A stretch of DNA of 64,000 nucleotides from Candidatus Onthovicinus excrementipullorum. GTDB taxonomy: Bacteria; Bacillota; Clostridia; Oscillospirales; Acutalibacteraceae. A model generated the notes under the pieces. That model searched no databases. It saw only the letters and a program-made list of their open reading frames with translations, and had not been told where the DNA came from. Position numbers and translations under genes: made by a program. The stretch is from positions 62,001-126,000 of the forward strand of contig DVHG01000010.1 of the NCBI GenBank assembly GCA_018712345.1. The letters are read 5' to 3'. Below, in pieces: positions 1 through 7,435 of this stretch. How positions within the stretch are numbered: the stretch's first letter is position 1; each line of letters begins with the position of its first letter.

Positions 1-429
1 CGCGTGCACGGAATCCGGAAAAAGGCCCGGCTCGATGAGATCGTCGAGCAGTCCCTGCGGGAGGCCGCCCTCTGGGACGAGGTGAAGGACCGCCTGAAAA
101 AGCCGGCGCTCGGCCTCTCCGGCGGGCAGCACCAGCGGCTGTGCATTGCCCGGGCGCTCGCCGTGGAGCCGGAGATCCTGCTCATGGACGAGCCGACCAG
201 CGCGCTGGACCCGATCTCCACTACAAAGATCGAGGACCTGATGGCCGAGTTGAGGAAAAAGTATACCATCGTAATCGTCACTCATAACATGCAGCAGGCG
301 GCCCGGATCAGCGACCGGACGGCATTTTTCCTGCTGGGGGAGCTGGTGGAGTACGACGAAACCGCCGTGATGTTCAATATGCCGCGTGATAAGCGGACGG
401 AGGACTACATCACGGGAAGATTTGGATGA
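1..429 (+). CDS. pstB: Phosphate ABC transporter ATP-binding protein PstB (C-terminal part, cut by window edge)
   Basis: The reading frame is open at the left edge, so only the last 142 residues are present. They contain the ABC signature [16 protein letters not shown], a Walker B with D-loop ([11 protein letters not shown]) and the switch histidine in TIVIVTHN, followed by the PstB-typical tail ending in TGRFG. PstB powers high-affinity inorganic phosphate import through PstSCA at the cytoplasmic membrane. It is followed without a gap by phoU and the phoP/phoR genes, which makes the assignment to phosphate rather than another substrate firm. The Walker A part lies outside the window. Confidence 0.95.
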   Translation, partial: RVHGIRKKARLDEIVEQSLREAALWDEVKDRLKKPALGLSGGQHQRLCIARALAVEPEILLMDEPTSALDPISTTKIEDLMAELRKKYTIVIVTHNMQQAARISDRTAFFLLGELVEYDETAVMFNMPRDKRTEDYITGRFG

Positions 430-446
430 GAGGAGCGGCACGGAAT

Positions 447-1115
447 ATGCCAAGGAATTTATTTGAACGTGAGATGCAGCAGCTGCGCGCCGGGATTGTG
501 GACATGGGACACGATGTGGACCTGGTGCTCGGAGACACGCTGGATGTGCTGAAAACGACAGACCCCGAGAGTGCCGCCCAGGTCGGCGAGCTCGAGGGGA
601 CGGTGGACCGGTATGAGCGGCGGCTGGAGGATATGTGCGTTAATATCATTGCGCTCCAGCAGCCGCTCGCCTCTGACCTGCGCACCATAACTGCCGCATT
701 AAAAATCGTCACAGATATGGAAAGAATCTCCGATCAGTGTTATGATATATGTGAGCTGATCCGAACGCTCACCTCCGGCGGGCATCCGATCCAGACACCG
801 CCGAGGATTATCGAGATGATGAGGCACGCGCGGGGAATGTTTAATCTGGCGCTGGAGGCCTTTGTCTGCGGCGATGTGGATAAGGCCGAGCGCGTGTGCG
901 GCAGCGATGACACGGTCGATAAGCTGTTTTCCCAGGCGGTACTGGAGGGGTGCTCCAACCTGTCGGGCAGGCTTGTCGAGATCCCGCGGGAGGTGGACTA
1001 TTTGTTCATCGCCAAATACATTGAGCGGATCGCGGATCACGCCACCAATATCGCGGAATGGGTCCTGTTCATCAAAACAGGGCGGCACCCCGATTCCGGC
1101 GTGAAAGGGAAGTGA
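447..1115 (+). CDS. phoU: Phosphate signalling protein PhoU
   Basis: A 222-residue, all-helical acidic protein with two PhoU repeats, the usual length for the family. PhoU couples the Pst transporter to the PhoR kinase and keeps the Pho regulon off when phosphate is plentiful. An in-frame ATG at 426 overlaps the pstB stop, but the AGGAG at 431-435 is placed for the ATG at 447, so that start was chosen. It sits between pstB and phoP on the same strand with only 7 bases before phoP, so one operon is likely. Confidence 0.93.
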   Translation: MPRNLFEREMQQLRAGIVDMGHDVDLVLGDTLDVLKTTDPESAAQVGELEGTVDRYERRLEDMCVNIIALQQPLASDLRTITAALKIVTDMERISDQCYDICELIRTLTSGGHPIQTPPRIIEMMRHARGMFNLALEAFVCGDVDKAERVCGSDDTVDKLFSQAVLEGCSNLSGRLVEIPREVDYLFIAKYIERIADHATNIAEWVLFIKTGRHPDSGVKGK

Positions 1116-1122
1116 AGAAACG

Positions 1123-1830
1123 ATGGCACTGGTTTATGTAGTGGATGATGAGGCGAATATCCGGCATCTTGCCGCGCTCGGTTTGCAGGATGCCGGTTAT
1201 GAGACCGTGGAGTTCTCCGCGGGCAGTGAACTGCTCGCCGCCCTGACTGCCAGAGAGCCGGACTGCGTGGTGCTGGACTGGATGATGCCGCAGCCGGACG
1301 GGCTGGAGGTATGCCGGCGCATGCGCGCGGAGAACCGCTGGCGGCACATTCCCGTCATTATGCTCACGGCGCGCGCGGACGAGGTGGATAAGATCCTGGG
1401 GCTGGAGCTTGGCGCAGATGACTACCTGACCAAGCCCTTCAGCGTCAAGGAGCTCTCCGCACGCGTCAAATCGCTGATCCGCCGCGTAGATTACCTGGCC
1501 TCCAAGGATGAATTGATGCGCAGCGGTGAGCTGGAGCTCGACTCCGCCCGCCATCGTGTCACCAAAAACGGGCAGGAGATCGCACTGAGCCTGCGGGAGT
1601 ATGAGCTGTTATATGAGCTGATGAAGCACCCTGGGCGTGTACTGACCCGTGAGATTTTGCTCAACCGGGTATGGAAGACGGATTTTGTGGGCGATACGCG
1701 CACGGTGGACGTGCATGTCCGCTACCTGCGCCAGAAGATCGAGGATGAGCCGGATAACCCCCGCTATATCCTGACGGTGCGCGGCGTCGGCTATCGCTTC
1801 GCCGAGCTGAAAGGGGAGCAGACCCCGTGA
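1123..1830 (+). CDS. phoP: OmpR/PhoB-family response regulator PhoP
   Basis: A 235-residue response regulator. The N-terminal receiver has the acidic pair at DDE (residues 7-9), the phosphoacceptor Asp52 in VVLDWMMPQPDG and the conserved Lys in LTKPFS. The C-terminal winged-helix DNA-binding domain spans about 130-230 (ending in RGVGYRF). Its stop overlaps the start of the kinase gene by 4 bases, a sign of translational coupling. Together with pstB and phoU this is most simply the PhoP of phosphate-starvation control; the substrate assignment rests on context. Confidence 0.9.
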   Translation: MALVYVVDDEANIRHLAALGLQDAGYETVEFSAGSELLAALTAREPDCVVLDWMMPQPDGLEVCRRMRAENRWRHIPVIMLTARADEVDKILGLELGADDYLTKPFSVKELSARVKSLIRRVDYLASKDELMRSGELELDSARHRVTKNGQEIALSLREYELLYELMKHPGRVLTREILLNRVWKTDFVGDTRTVDVHVRYLRQKIEDEPDNPRYILTVRGVGYRFAELKGEQTP

Positions 1831-3548
1831 AAAAACGGTTTATTCACATCGCGCTGATCTCCGTATCGGCGAGCCTTGCAGTCATGCTTCTGCTCGCGAT
1901 TCCGCTCACGCTGAGCGTGTATTTTCATGATATTCAGGTGGAGCTGCGCGGAATGCTGGTGCTGATCGCCAGTGATGAGGCGCAGATGGAGGCGGATCCG
2001 CAGGGGTTTGCAATCTCCCGGGGGGATATGCTCGGCAGCAATGAGCGCGATATCCGGCTGACCATTCTGACCCCTGAGGGGGAGGTCCTTGCGGACAGCC
2101 ACACCGCCGACCGCTATAGTGAGGCGGGAAAGGATGAAATTTCACAGGCCAGGGAAGAGGGCTGGGGGTTTGACATCCACAAGAGCGCCCGGCTGGGCAA
2201 ATACTGTTACTACGTCGCCTATTATAACGGCAGCTATATCTACCGACTCTCCATGGAGATTTCCCAGATGGCGCGGGCAATGGTGGTGCTCTGCCTGAGC
2301 TGTATCGTCGGTGCGTTTGTCGGGATTCTGGTGGCCGGCCTGCTCTCAAAATATTTTGCCAAGCGTTCGGCGCGGGACGTGCACACCCTTGCCAAGGTGG
2401 CTAAAAAGGCAGCCTCAGGGGATCTGACCGTGCGTGCCCGCATGGATGAGGACAGCGGCGAACTGCGCGATATCGGCAATGCTGTGAATAAGATGACCAA
2501 AACCCTCGCGCGGAGGAACAAGCAGCTCACCGCCGCCAATGACAGCCTGAATGCAGTGCTTCAGGGCGTTAAGGACGGCGTAGTTGCCGTCGACGGAAAT
2601 GACGGGGGAATTATCATCCTGACCGACCACGCCCGGGAGATCCTCGGCGGAGATCCGCAAAAGGGCAGGACACTTGATACGGTCGGCCCCAATTACGTCT
2701 ATGTCCGCGATGCCATGCTGCGCGCCCGTGCGGAAAATCAGCCGGTGGAGTGCGATGTGACCATTGGCAGCATGCCCGAAAAGACCGTCAGCATCTGGGC
2801 CGCGCCGCTGGAGCAGGATGAGGGGGCTATTGCGGTGATTGAGGACGTCACCCGCATGCGCGAACTGGAGCGGATGCGGCGGGACTTTGTGGCCAATGTA
2901 ACGCACGAGCTCAAGACGCCGCTGACCTCTATCCGGGGCTATATTGAGCTGCTCAGCTCCGGGAAACGCGATGAGCAGACTGCACGGCAATTTTATGAGA
3001 TCATTGAGATTGAGGCACAGCGTCTGGCCAACTTGATTGACGATCTGCTTGAGCTCTCGAGTATTGAGCAGGCCAACACGCGCCCGAAGGCAGAGCCGGT
3101 ATCTGTTGCGGACACGGTCCGTGAGGTGTTTGAGCAGGTTGCGCCGATGGCGCAGAAGATGGAGGTCGCGCTCCAGTCGGACATTCAGGAGGGGCTGACT
3201 GTGACCATGACCCACAAGCATCTGCAGGAGCTTGTGATGAATCTGACGGACAATGCCGTCAAATATAACCGCCCCGGAGGACGGGTGACGGTACACGGCC
3301 GGCAGGAGGCGGGAAATATTGTGATCTCCGTCTCCGATACGGGGATCGGCATCCCGCCCGAGAGTGTGGATCGGATTTTTGAGCGGTTTTACCGGGTAGA
3401 TAAGGGCCGTTCGCGCGAGCTCGGCGGAACGGGGCTGGGGCTGTCCATCGTCAAGCATATTGCCGGGCTTTACGGAGGAAGCGTCCGCGTTGACAGCACC
3501 CTCGGACAGGGGACCGCGTTCACGGTCTGCCTGCCCGCGGAGGAATAA
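1827..3548 (+). CDS. phoR: Sensor histidine kinase PhoR
   Basis: A 573-residue membrane kinase. It has TM1 at about 7-30, an extracytoplasmic sensor of roughly 120 residues, TM2 at about 150-175, a HAMP linker, a PAS-like region at about 235-340, a HisKA domain with phosphoacceptor His360 in NVTHELKTPLTS, and a HATPase domain with N box (NLTDNAVKYN), G1 (SVSDTGIGIP) and G2 (GGTGLGLSI). The TM-HAMP-PAS-HisKA layout is that of PhoR/WalK-type kinases. It is translationally coupled to phoP, so it should phosphorylate Asp52 of that regulator. Confidence 0.9.
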   Translation: MKKRFIHIALISVSASLAVMLLLAIPLTLSVYFHDIQVELRGMLVLIASDEAQMEADPQGFAISRGDMLGSNERDIRLTILTPEGEVLADSHTADRYSEAGKDEISQAREEGWGFDIHKSARLGKYCYYVAYYNGSYIYRLSMEISQMARAMVVLCLSCIVGAFVGILVAGLLSKYFAKRSARDVHTLAKVAKKAASGDLTVRARMDEDSGELRDIGNAVNKMTKTLARRNKQLTAANDSLNAVLQGVKDGVVAVDGNDGGIIILTDHAREILGGDPQKGRTLDTVGPNYVYVRDAMLRARAENQPVECDVTIGSMPEKTVSIWAAPLEQDEGAIAVIEDVTRMRELERMRRDFVANVTHELKTPLTSIRGYIELLSSGKRDEQTARQFYEIIEIEAQRLANLIDDLLELSSIEQANTRPKAEPVSVADTVREVFEQVAPMAQKMEVALQSDIQEGLTVTMTHKHLQELVMNLTDNAVKYNRPGGRVTVHGRQEAGNIVISVSDTGIGIPPESVDRIFERFYRVDKGRSRELGGTGLGLSIVKHIAGLYGGSVRVDSTLGQGTAFTVCLPAEE

Positions 3549-3653
3549 CAGGAGATCCAAATATTGATCGGCGGTCTGATAACAATAATGCGGTCTCATG
3601 CCGCTGCAGATAGAGAAGCATAGAGATTGAGTGACGAGAGAAGAGGAGATTCA

Positions 3654-5126
3654 ATGAAAAATTATGTGCCCAAAAAGGAATGGATGGCCTACGTAATCGG
3701 CGCCGTGGGGCAGGGAATGGTCTACGCCATAATGAGCTCGTATATTTCGGACTTTTACCTGAACGTGCTCAAGCTGACGCCGATCTTTGTCCTGCTGCTG
3801 ACGCTACTGGCACGGATCTGGGATTCGGTCAATGATCCGATTATGGGTTACATCATGGACCATGTCCATCCCAAAAAGGGGAAGATGAAGCCGTACCTGC
3901 TGTACACCCCACTGCCGATCGCCATCCTGACGATCCTGATGTTTTACGCCCCGAACCTCTCCCAAACGGCGCTGATGGTCTTTGTCACGGTGACCTATGT
4001 GCTGTGGGACATGATCTATACCGCGAGCGATGTACCGTTCTGGGGGCTGCCCAATGCCATGACGCCCAATCCGGCCGAGCGCGGTGTGATTATCAGCCGG
4101 GGCCGGACCGGCAACGGGGTGGGCTCCGCCATCCCCATGGCGTTCTTTATGATACTGGGCTTTATTCTGCCCGCCATGGGGCTGAGCGGAACGGAGCTGG
4201 AAAAGACAAAGTATATGTCCATCGCACTGTTCTGCGCGATTGTGGGGAACATCCTCTTTGTGACGGTGTACTTCCGGACAAAGGAGCGCGTGTGTGTCCC
4301 GGATCCCCCCAAGCGCAAAAAAGGCGAAAGAACATCCCTTGGGATGATCTTCCGCTGCAAGCCGCTGATGCTCACGGCGGCGATGGGGATTTTGTCTGCC
4401 GCCAGGTATCTCTATCAGGCCGGCGCCGTCCATGTGGCGCGCTACAGTTTTTATATCGGCAGCGATCTGACGGGCATGACGGCCGCGGAGCGCGAGGCGG
4501 CCCTGCAGTCGAACATTTCACTCGTATCCACGGTATTTCAGGTTGCGGCCGCAGCGGGCATGTTCGGTACGATGCTCGTCATGCCGCTGCTGTTTAAGAA
4601 GTTTAATTATAAGCAGATCCTCATCTTTACCTCCCTGTTGGGGTCGGCGTCCAGCTTCATCGTCTATTTCATTGGCTATGAGCATTTCTGGGCGTGTGTG
4701 CCGTTCTTTGTAATCTCCTGCATTCCGCTGGGCGCAATCAATGTGTGCATCGGCGCCATGGTCGGTGACAGCTTGGATTACATGGAGTGGAAGACCGGCG
4801 TGCGGCTGACCGGTATGGCCTCGGCTGTTCAGGGATTTGTGAGCAAGTTTGACAACGCCATCGCCACAAGCTTTATCATCGTGATGTACATGATCGTAAA
4901 TCTGGACGTCTCCTCCATCAGTGCCAGTGTAACGGCCAATCCGCTGGAGATGACCGAGACGGTCCGGCAGGGGATGTTCAGCCTGGTCTCGCTGATCCCC
5001 GCGATCAGCCTGCTGCTGTGCACGGTGCCCATGTTCTTCTATGATCTGGTCGGCAAGAAAAAGGAGCAGATCACAAAGGAGCTCGAAGAGCAGCGCAAAG
5101 CGCGCGGTATGACGATCGGGGAATAA
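3654..5126 (+). CDS. MFS transporter of the GPH (glycoside-pentoside-hexuronide) type
   Basis: A 490-residue integral membrane protein with about 12 hydrophobic segments. Residues near the N-terminus (ARIWDSVNDPIMGYIMDH) carry the NDP-x-MG motif typical of GPH cation-sugar symporters such as the melibiose and glucuronide carriers. A long central cytoplasmic loop (FRTKERVCVPDPPKRKKGE) separates the halves. The start is the ATG at 3654, preceded by AAGAGGAG at 3641-3648; a TTG at 3627 is possible but lacks a ribosome site. It likely imports a glycoside or hexuronide; the sugar cannot be told from sequence. No glycosidase adjoins it directly. Confidence 0.85.
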   Translation: MKNYVPKKEWMAYVIGAVGQGMVYAIMSSYISDFYLNVLKLTPIFVLLLTLLARIWDSVNDPIMGYIMDHVHPKKGKMKPYLLYTPLPIAILTILMFYAPNLSQTALMVFVTVTYVLWDMIYTASDVPFWGLPNAMTPNPAERGVIISRGRTGNGVGSAIPMAFFMILGFILPAMGLSGTELEKTKYMSIALFCAIVGNILFVTVYFRTKERVCVPDPPKRKKGERTSLGMIFRCKPLMLTAAMGILSAARYLYQAGAVHVARYSFYIGSDLTGMTAAEREAALQSNISLVSTVFQVAAAAGMFGTMLVMPLLFKKFNYKQILIFTSLLGSASSFIVYFIGYEHFWACVPFFVISCIPLGAINVCIGAMVGDSLDYMEWKTGVRLTGMASAVQGFVSKFDNAIATSFIIVMYMIVNLDVSSISASVTANPLEMTETVRQGMFSLVSLIPAISLLLCTVPMFFYDLVGKKKEQITKELEEQRKARGMTIGE

Positions 5127-5194
5127 GCCCTCAAAACCATCCGGTATACATATGGCATGAGGGAGGGCCGCTGAGCCCTGCCGGTAATCGGACA

Positions 5195-5332
5195 AAAAAC
5201 AGCCCGGCCTCTGCGGATTTCCGCGGGGCCGGGCCGTTTCAATGCTGCGTTTTTACATCCTGTCCGGGACCTCAAGCTTGAGCATGGTGAGGACGTTTTT
5301 CATCATCTCCTTCACGCACAGGCCGATACGCC
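5195..5332 (-). repeat. Copy A of the argS 3' end plus terminator (remnant/duplicate)
   Basis: Positions 5195-5323 match 7292-7420 at 122 of 129 bases with no gap; after that a 6-base gap and declining similarity follow. The segment holds the last 22 or so codons of argS with its TAA stop at 5253-5255 and the whole rho-independent terminator (5195-5235). Three of the four differences in the coding part are silent and one changes Thr to Met. No ArgRS reading frame continues beyond it, so it is a displaced fragment, not a gene. See the paired copy at 7292-7435. Confidence 0.9.
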
Positions 5333-5422
5333 CATGACGCCCCGGAGCGGAATAAACCAAGATTGAATCCGTTGAGGTCTTCCCGGAGTTTGGACAGTTC
5401 CGGGGGAGGATTTTGATTTTTC

Positions 5423-5821
5423 TTATGGATTCGTCTCGTCCGGGGCGCAAAAACGGGCATATTTTCCGTCATCTTCCCCACCGCTCAGGCGCAGATAGAT
5501 CATACCTGGATATTGATCGTTCACATAGACGGTTCCATTCAGATAGCCCTCCACATTAGTCGTGCCGTCAACCTCGGACAGGACGTCGCCGTCCACTAGT
5601 GTGGTTATGACCACATCCGTCGCGGTATAGCCCTCCTCCCGAATCTCCGGATGGGCAGCATAGCCATCGTTCTTGTAGAAGGTGCTGTTGTAGATGATGT
5701 AAGGGGGATAGACGTACCTTGTGTTTCGGTCATCCACCCAGCGTTCAATCTGAATCCCCGCGACCACTGTGACAGCGAGCGCAAGCACAATACTGCCGAT
5801 GATCAACACACGCTTTTTCAT
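5423..5821 (-). CDS. Small membrane-anchored protein, partner of the staphopain-like protease; function unknown
   Basis: A 132-residue protein. Residues 1-24 (MKKRVLIIGSIVLALAVTVV...) form one basic-then-hydrophobic segment, either a signal anchor or an uncleaved signal. The rest, about 105 residues, is polar, beta-rich in appearance and would lie outside the cell. The start at 5821 is set by GGGGAGG just upstream; an open frame reaches further but runs into the protease gene. It starts only 19 bases after the protease stop, so both are probably one transcript. I recognise no family. An inhibitor or immunity role toward the protease is a guess from position only; it lacks resemblance I could see to staphostatin. 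Confidence 0.7.
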   Translation of the reverse strand: MKKRVLIIGSIVLALAVTVVAGIQIERWVDDRNTRYVYPPYIIYNSTFYKNDGYAAHPEIREEGYTATDVVITTLVDGDVLSEVDGTTNVEGYLNGTVYVNDQYPGMIYLRLSGGEDDGKYARFCAPDETNP

Positions 5822-5840
5822 TCGATATGCCTCCCCAGAA

Positions 5841-6968
5841 TCACCAGTTAATGATATATCGCTCTCCCTCGTATCTGTCACCGCGATCTGTAATATAGAC
5901 TTGATCGAGACCGATTGTTTCAAAATAGTCATACCAAGGATTCCAGACGCGGAATCTCGAAATATCGCCGGAATTGATATTCTGCAAATAGCCTGTTATA
6001 GCGAATGCATGAGCTTTTTCGTGTGCGATATCAATAGCGCCCATATAAATGGGATCGTCATCATTGATGTGGTTCCGAATAGATTGCGTTGAGAGATCAA
6101 AAATAGTTTCTCTCGGGCTCAGTCCTTTGGATTTGGCAAAACTGATAACCTTGCTCCTGGAAATGCCTTCGTTTGTTGATACTCCCGCATAATTGGCCAC
6201 ATCCCGCGCGTAATATACATTTTTTGTTTTATAAGAGACGATCATAGCGGCGACGTAACCAGCACACCACGAATTATTACCCTGCGTTTCTCGAATGGTC
6301 ACCGGGATATCACGAAAACGGTTGTCGCTAATTGCCCGTAGTTGACTGCCGGAGTTTCCTGTATTGGTGCAGAGAACGGAAAGTACGTTCACGGGCGTTT
6401 TAGATAGATCGTTGGCAGCAGAACTCTTTAATTGTACTGCTTCTGTAGCTGCACTTGCATCTTTTGATTTTGAGACCACAACATGCCGATTGGATTGGAG
6501 GACAATATCTAATTTGGGATTCAGAGATATTTTTACCGGATCCGACCGCGTTGTCGCTGTTTCAAATTCGGAAAGCTCGTCGACCAGCGCCTCGGAAAAA
6601 ATACCGCCATAGGAATCCCCATTTTTATATGCCCGGTACGTCATGACGATTTCATCGTCGGAATTTAAAATTGGGAAATAGTACAGCTTGTCATTGTTTT
6701 GGACGTTGAGCACAAACGGAGTTCCAAGCTTCACCGGCCCCGGCACGCCCCAGTCCTGAAAGTTCATCGTGCGAAAATCTTCTTTTGCGTGATCAATTAC
6801 AGCCGCGGGACACATCTCGGTGGAAACGTACAATCCATCGGAATCTCCGGCGGCAAAGGCGATTGGACAGCAGGCCGCGAAAAACACGGCAGACAGCAGC
6901 CCGGCGACAAATTTCTTCGTGTAACGGCGGATGTTGCTTGCAAGGATTGTATCTCTTGTGAGTTTCAT
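5841..6968 (-). CDS. Secreted papain-fold cysteine protease, staphopain-like (peptidase family C47)
   Basis: A 375-residue preproprotein. A signal peptide covers about residues 1-40 (hydrophobic VAGLLSAVFFAACCPIAFA, then AAG). A propeptide-like region follows to about 215. The mature catalytic domain has the oxyanion Gln229 and nucleophile Cys235 in RETQGNNSWCAGY, His320 in KAHAFAI and Asn343 in VWNPWYDYF. The Cys-site segment and the WNPW element are close to those of staphopains of Staphylococcus, a secreted C47 family. The start at 6968 is chosen for the GGGGGAACC upstream; an ATG 21 bases earlier has no site. It lies upstream of a small membrane protein in the argS-flanked cassette. The substrate is unknown. 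Confidence 0.8.
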   Translation of the reverse strand: MKLTRDTILASNIRRYTKKFVAGLLSAVFFAACCPIAFAAGDSDGLYVSTEMCPAAVIDHAKEDFRTMNFQDWGVPGPVKLGTPFVLNVQNNDKLYYFPILNSDDEIVMTYRAYKNGDSYGGIFSEALVDELSEFETATTRSDPVKISLNPKLDIVLQSNRHVVVSKSKDASAATEAVQLKSSAANDLSKTPVNVLSVLCTNTGNSGSQLRAISDNRFRDIPVTIRETQGNNSWCAGYVAAMIVSYKTKNVYYARDVANYAGVSTNEGISRSKVISFAKSKGLSPRETIFDLSTQSIRNHINDDDPIYMGAIDIAHEKAHAFAITGYLQNINSGDISRFRVWNPWYDYFETIGLDQVYITDRGDRYEGERYIINW

Positions 6969-7291
6969 GAAGGTTCCCCCATTTCTCATAAAATTTGATG
7001 TTTAAATTTTATATGGGGCCCCTTACAAAGTCATACTATCATATTCAAATCAAAAAGTGAATTCGCAAAATACACAAATACATGCGGAAAATGTTGGCGA
7101 TAGAATATTGAGCAAAGATGTTTTATCAACACGCAGGAAACACTGTAATGATGCAAATTCAAAAGAGTTTTCCTTGCATTTTAATTGCTTTTTTGCGTAC
7201 CACCGTCTCCGCCGGCTGCCTCACAATCTCCTATTCCACAAAAAGTTGGCATCGTAGCGCGCGGCGCCCGGTCCGCCGCGGATCCGCACAG
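6969..7291. other. A+T-rich intergenic region upstream of the protease gene
   Basis: No convincing gene is seen in these 323 bases. A short GGGGCCCC palindrome lies at 7015-7022 within the expected leader of the protease gene on the minus strand. The stretch from about 6990 to 7200 is strongly A+T-rich compared with argS. It should contain the protease promoter, but I could not settle on a clear -35/-10 pair. The right end runs into the argS terminator. Confidence 0.6.
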
Positions 7292-7332
7292 AAAAACAGC
7301 CCGGCCCCTGCGGATTTCCGCGGGGCCGGGCC
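7292..7332 (-). terminator. Rho-independent terminator of argS
   Basis: On the minus strand, directly after the argS stop, a GC-rich hairpin (GCCCGGCCCC pairing with GGGGCCGGGC, extended inward by GCGG/CCGC around an AAAT loop) is followed by a GTTTTTC tract. The same hairpin is present, with one stem mismatch, in repeat copy A at 5195-5235. Confidence 0.85.
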
Positions 7333-7435
7333 TTTTCAATGTTGCGTTTTTACATCCTGTCCGGGACTTCGAGCTTGAGCATGGTGAGGACGTTTTTCAT
7401 CGTCTCCTTCACACACAGGCACAGGCTGATGCGCG
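7292..7435 (-). repeat. Copy B of the argS 3' end (part of the intact gene)
   Basis: This is the copy that belongs to the complete argS. It pairs with 5195-5332 as a direct repeat in the same orientation, offset by 2097 bases. The two copies bound the protease cassette like attL/attR. Confidence 0.9.

Larger units (their letters stand above)
5333..7291. mobile_element. Putative insertion cassette between the two argS 3' ends
   Basis: About 2 kb that lies exactly between the two argS-end repeats. It carries two co-oriented genes (protease and small membrane protein) and is visibly richer in A+T, with more A/T-ending codons, than argS and the other neighbours. The arrangement of an intact target gene, insert and a displaced 3' fragment is what site-specific integration into a gene end leaves behind. 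No integrase, transposase or inverted repeat was found, so it may be a remnant or a product of homologous exchange between strains. The call of a mobile element is inference. Confidence 0.45.

Noticed and set aside
5253-5450. Apparent 65-codon gene ending in the ArgRS C-terminus
   Set aside because: Only the last 22 or so codons are ArgRS-like; the rest is unrelated sequence. It is a repeat fragment, not a gene.
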